Of a stretch of 25,870 bases of DNA, positions 24,383 through 25,870 are shown one piece after another. The notes under the pieces are model-generated. The model was not told the DNA's origin and ran no database searches. It saw nothing but the letters and a program-made list of their open reading frames with translations. Position 1 is the stretch's first letter. Every line of letters begins with the position of its first letter. The stretch comes from an uncultured Oscillospiraceae bacterium. Its GTDB lineage: Bacteria > Bacillota > Clostridia > Oscillospirales > Oscillospiraceae. A program made the position numbers and the translations under genes. The stretch spans positions 1 through 25,870 of the forward strand of contig CAKTNN010000031.1 of NCBI GenBank assembly GCA_934589065.1, in the 5' to 3' direction.

Positions 24383-25870
<1,488 letters not shown>

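Overview
The window looks like chromosomal DNA of a low-to-mid GC Clostridia-class Firmicute, possibly an Oscillospirales-type anaerobe. The grounds are purine-rich AGGAGG-type ribosome binding sites, consensus sigma-A promoters with 17-bp spacers, a tyrosyl T-box leader, TTG and GTG starts, and ArgR/RecN and cyclophilin/SmpB families of Firmicute type. Species cannot be fixed from sequence alone. I see no phage, insertion sequence, CRISPR array or tRNA gene.

Layout. (1) 1-1952, minus strand: a HAD phosphatase, then a trans-translation block of smpB, a cyclophilin and the 5' part of tmRNA (ssrA), which runs off the left edge. (2) 2023-2902, plus strand: a small unknown protein and a NUDIX hydrolase. 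(3) 2957-9952, plus strand: the most notable part. A strong promoter starts a roughly 615-nt structured noncoding region that I assign to OLE RNA. It is followed at once by its membrane partner gene oapA and then dxs, tlyA, nadK, argR and recN, mostly with 4-nt overlaps or very short gaps. (4) 9949-11520: promoter, tyrosine T-box and tyrS. (5) 11523-12389, minus strand: dapA. (6) 12440-15250: queA, a GNAT acetyltransferase and tgt, a queuosine tRNA-modification operon with an unexpected acetyltransferase in the middle. (7) 15293-16637: a secreted protein joining a C39-like cysteine peptidase domain to a SleB/CwlJ cell-wall hydrolase domain. (8) 16727-18282: an NCS2 purine permease. (9) 18334-22212: a polar amino-acid ABC transporter (binding lipoprotein, permease, ATPase) followed by an AbgB-like M20 amidohydrolase. 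(10) 22211-25870, minus strand: an OB-fold-like lipoprotein, asnS, and the atpD-atpC end of an F-type ATP synthase operon.

How the parts fit. OLE RNA and OapA form a membrane ribonucleoprotein known from Bacillus halodurans, where it helps in cold, alcohol and magnesium stress. Its neighbours dxs, tlyA, argR and recN match the known OLE locus, but the usual upstream genes (nusB, xseA, xseB, ispA) are absent here and OLE has its own promoter. I see no intrinsic terminator between recN and the T-box leader of tyrS, so read-through from the OLE operon may meet the tRNA-Tyr-controlled terminator. OLE is a described system. The unusual points are its promoter, its end-to-end complementarity and its context.
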